Below, piece by piece: positions 5,444 to 5,597 of a stretch of 5,597 bases of DNA. The translations under genes were made by a program, and so were the position numbers. Every line of letters begins with the position of its first letter. The first letter of the stretch is position 1. The notes under the pieces were generated by a model, which was not told where the DNA came from, did not search any database, and saw nothing but the letters and a program-made list of their open reading frames with translations. The stretch covers positions 1,350-6,946 of the forward strand of contig PKWS01000343.1 of assembly GCA_003132105.1 (NCBI GenBank). Direction: 5' to 3'. Origin of the DNA: Desulfosporosinus sp. (GTDB taxonomy: Bacteria > Bacillota > Desulfitobacteriia > Desulfitobacteriales > Desulfitobacteriaceae).

Positions 5444-5597
5444 ATGAAAGTCAGTTTAGAATGGTTGCGCGAGCTAGTTGATGTCGACCAGAGCGCAGAA
5501 GAGTTAGCTGAAACGTTAACCCGTGGCGGGATTGAAGTCGAGGATGTCGCGAACTTGAATAAAGGATTAGAAAAAGTAGTGATCGGTGAAATAGTCA
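5444..5597 (+). CDS. pheT: Phenylalanyl-tRNA synthetase beta subunit, N-terminal fragment (runs off the window)
   Basis: The first 51 codons are visible, starting MKVSLEWLRELVDVDQSAEEL and continuing through TRGGIEVEDV to GLEKVVIGEIV. This is the standard PheT N-terminus leading into the tRNA-binding (EMAP-like) domain; full-length proteins run near 800 residues, so most of the gene lies beyond the window. The beta subunit completes the PheRS heterotetramer and carries the editing site against Tyr-tRNA-Phe. The start ATG has a strong Shine-Dalgarno, AGGGGGGAAGG at 5431-5441, and begins 12 bases after the pheS stop, consistent with a pheST operon. Confidence 0.95.
   Translation, partial: MKVSLEWLRELVDVDQSAEELAETLTRGGIEVEDVANLNKGLEKVVIGEIV

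Overview
The window is a bacterial chromosome segment carrying translation genes, all on the + strand. Low-to-moderate GC, strong G-rich Shine-Dalgarno sites, frequent TTG starts, an L20-type attenuator before infC and a T-box before pheS point to Firmicutes. The protein sequences and gene order suggest Clostridia, perhaps Desulfitobacterium/Desulfosporosinus-like; that finer placement is inference.

Layout: (1) 1-1710 is threonyl-tRNA synthetase (thrS), cut at its 5' end by the window edge. (2) 1711-1959 holds a near-consensus sigma-A promoter and a structured leader ending in an intrinsic terminator; this is the expected site of L20 autoregulation. (3) 1960-3083 is infC-rpmI-rplT (IF3, L35, L20), with infC best started at a rare ATT codon, closed by a strong terminator at 3091-3118. 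(4) 3173-3973 is a SpoU/TrmH-family RNA 2'-O-methyltransferase. (5) 3961-4408 holds an extended -10 promoter, a full T-box leader with its terminator, and a further 123-base untranslated stretch with a second hairpin. (6) 4409-5431 is pheS and 5444 to the window end is the start of pheT.

The genes share one theme. Two aminoacyl-tRNA synthetases charge tRNA-Thr and tRNA-Phe, IF3 controls start-codon choice and subunit joining, L35 and L20 build the 50S subunit, and the methyltransferase probably modifies 23S rRNA. Each block seems to be controlled by premature termination set by its own product or substrate: free L20 for infC-rpmI-rplT and uncharged tRNA-Phe for pheST.

I see no mobile element, CRISPR array, tRNA or rRNA gene, and no undescribed system. 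The points worth a second look are the RNA switches and the non-ATG starts. RNA pairings were worked out by eye, not by a folding program.
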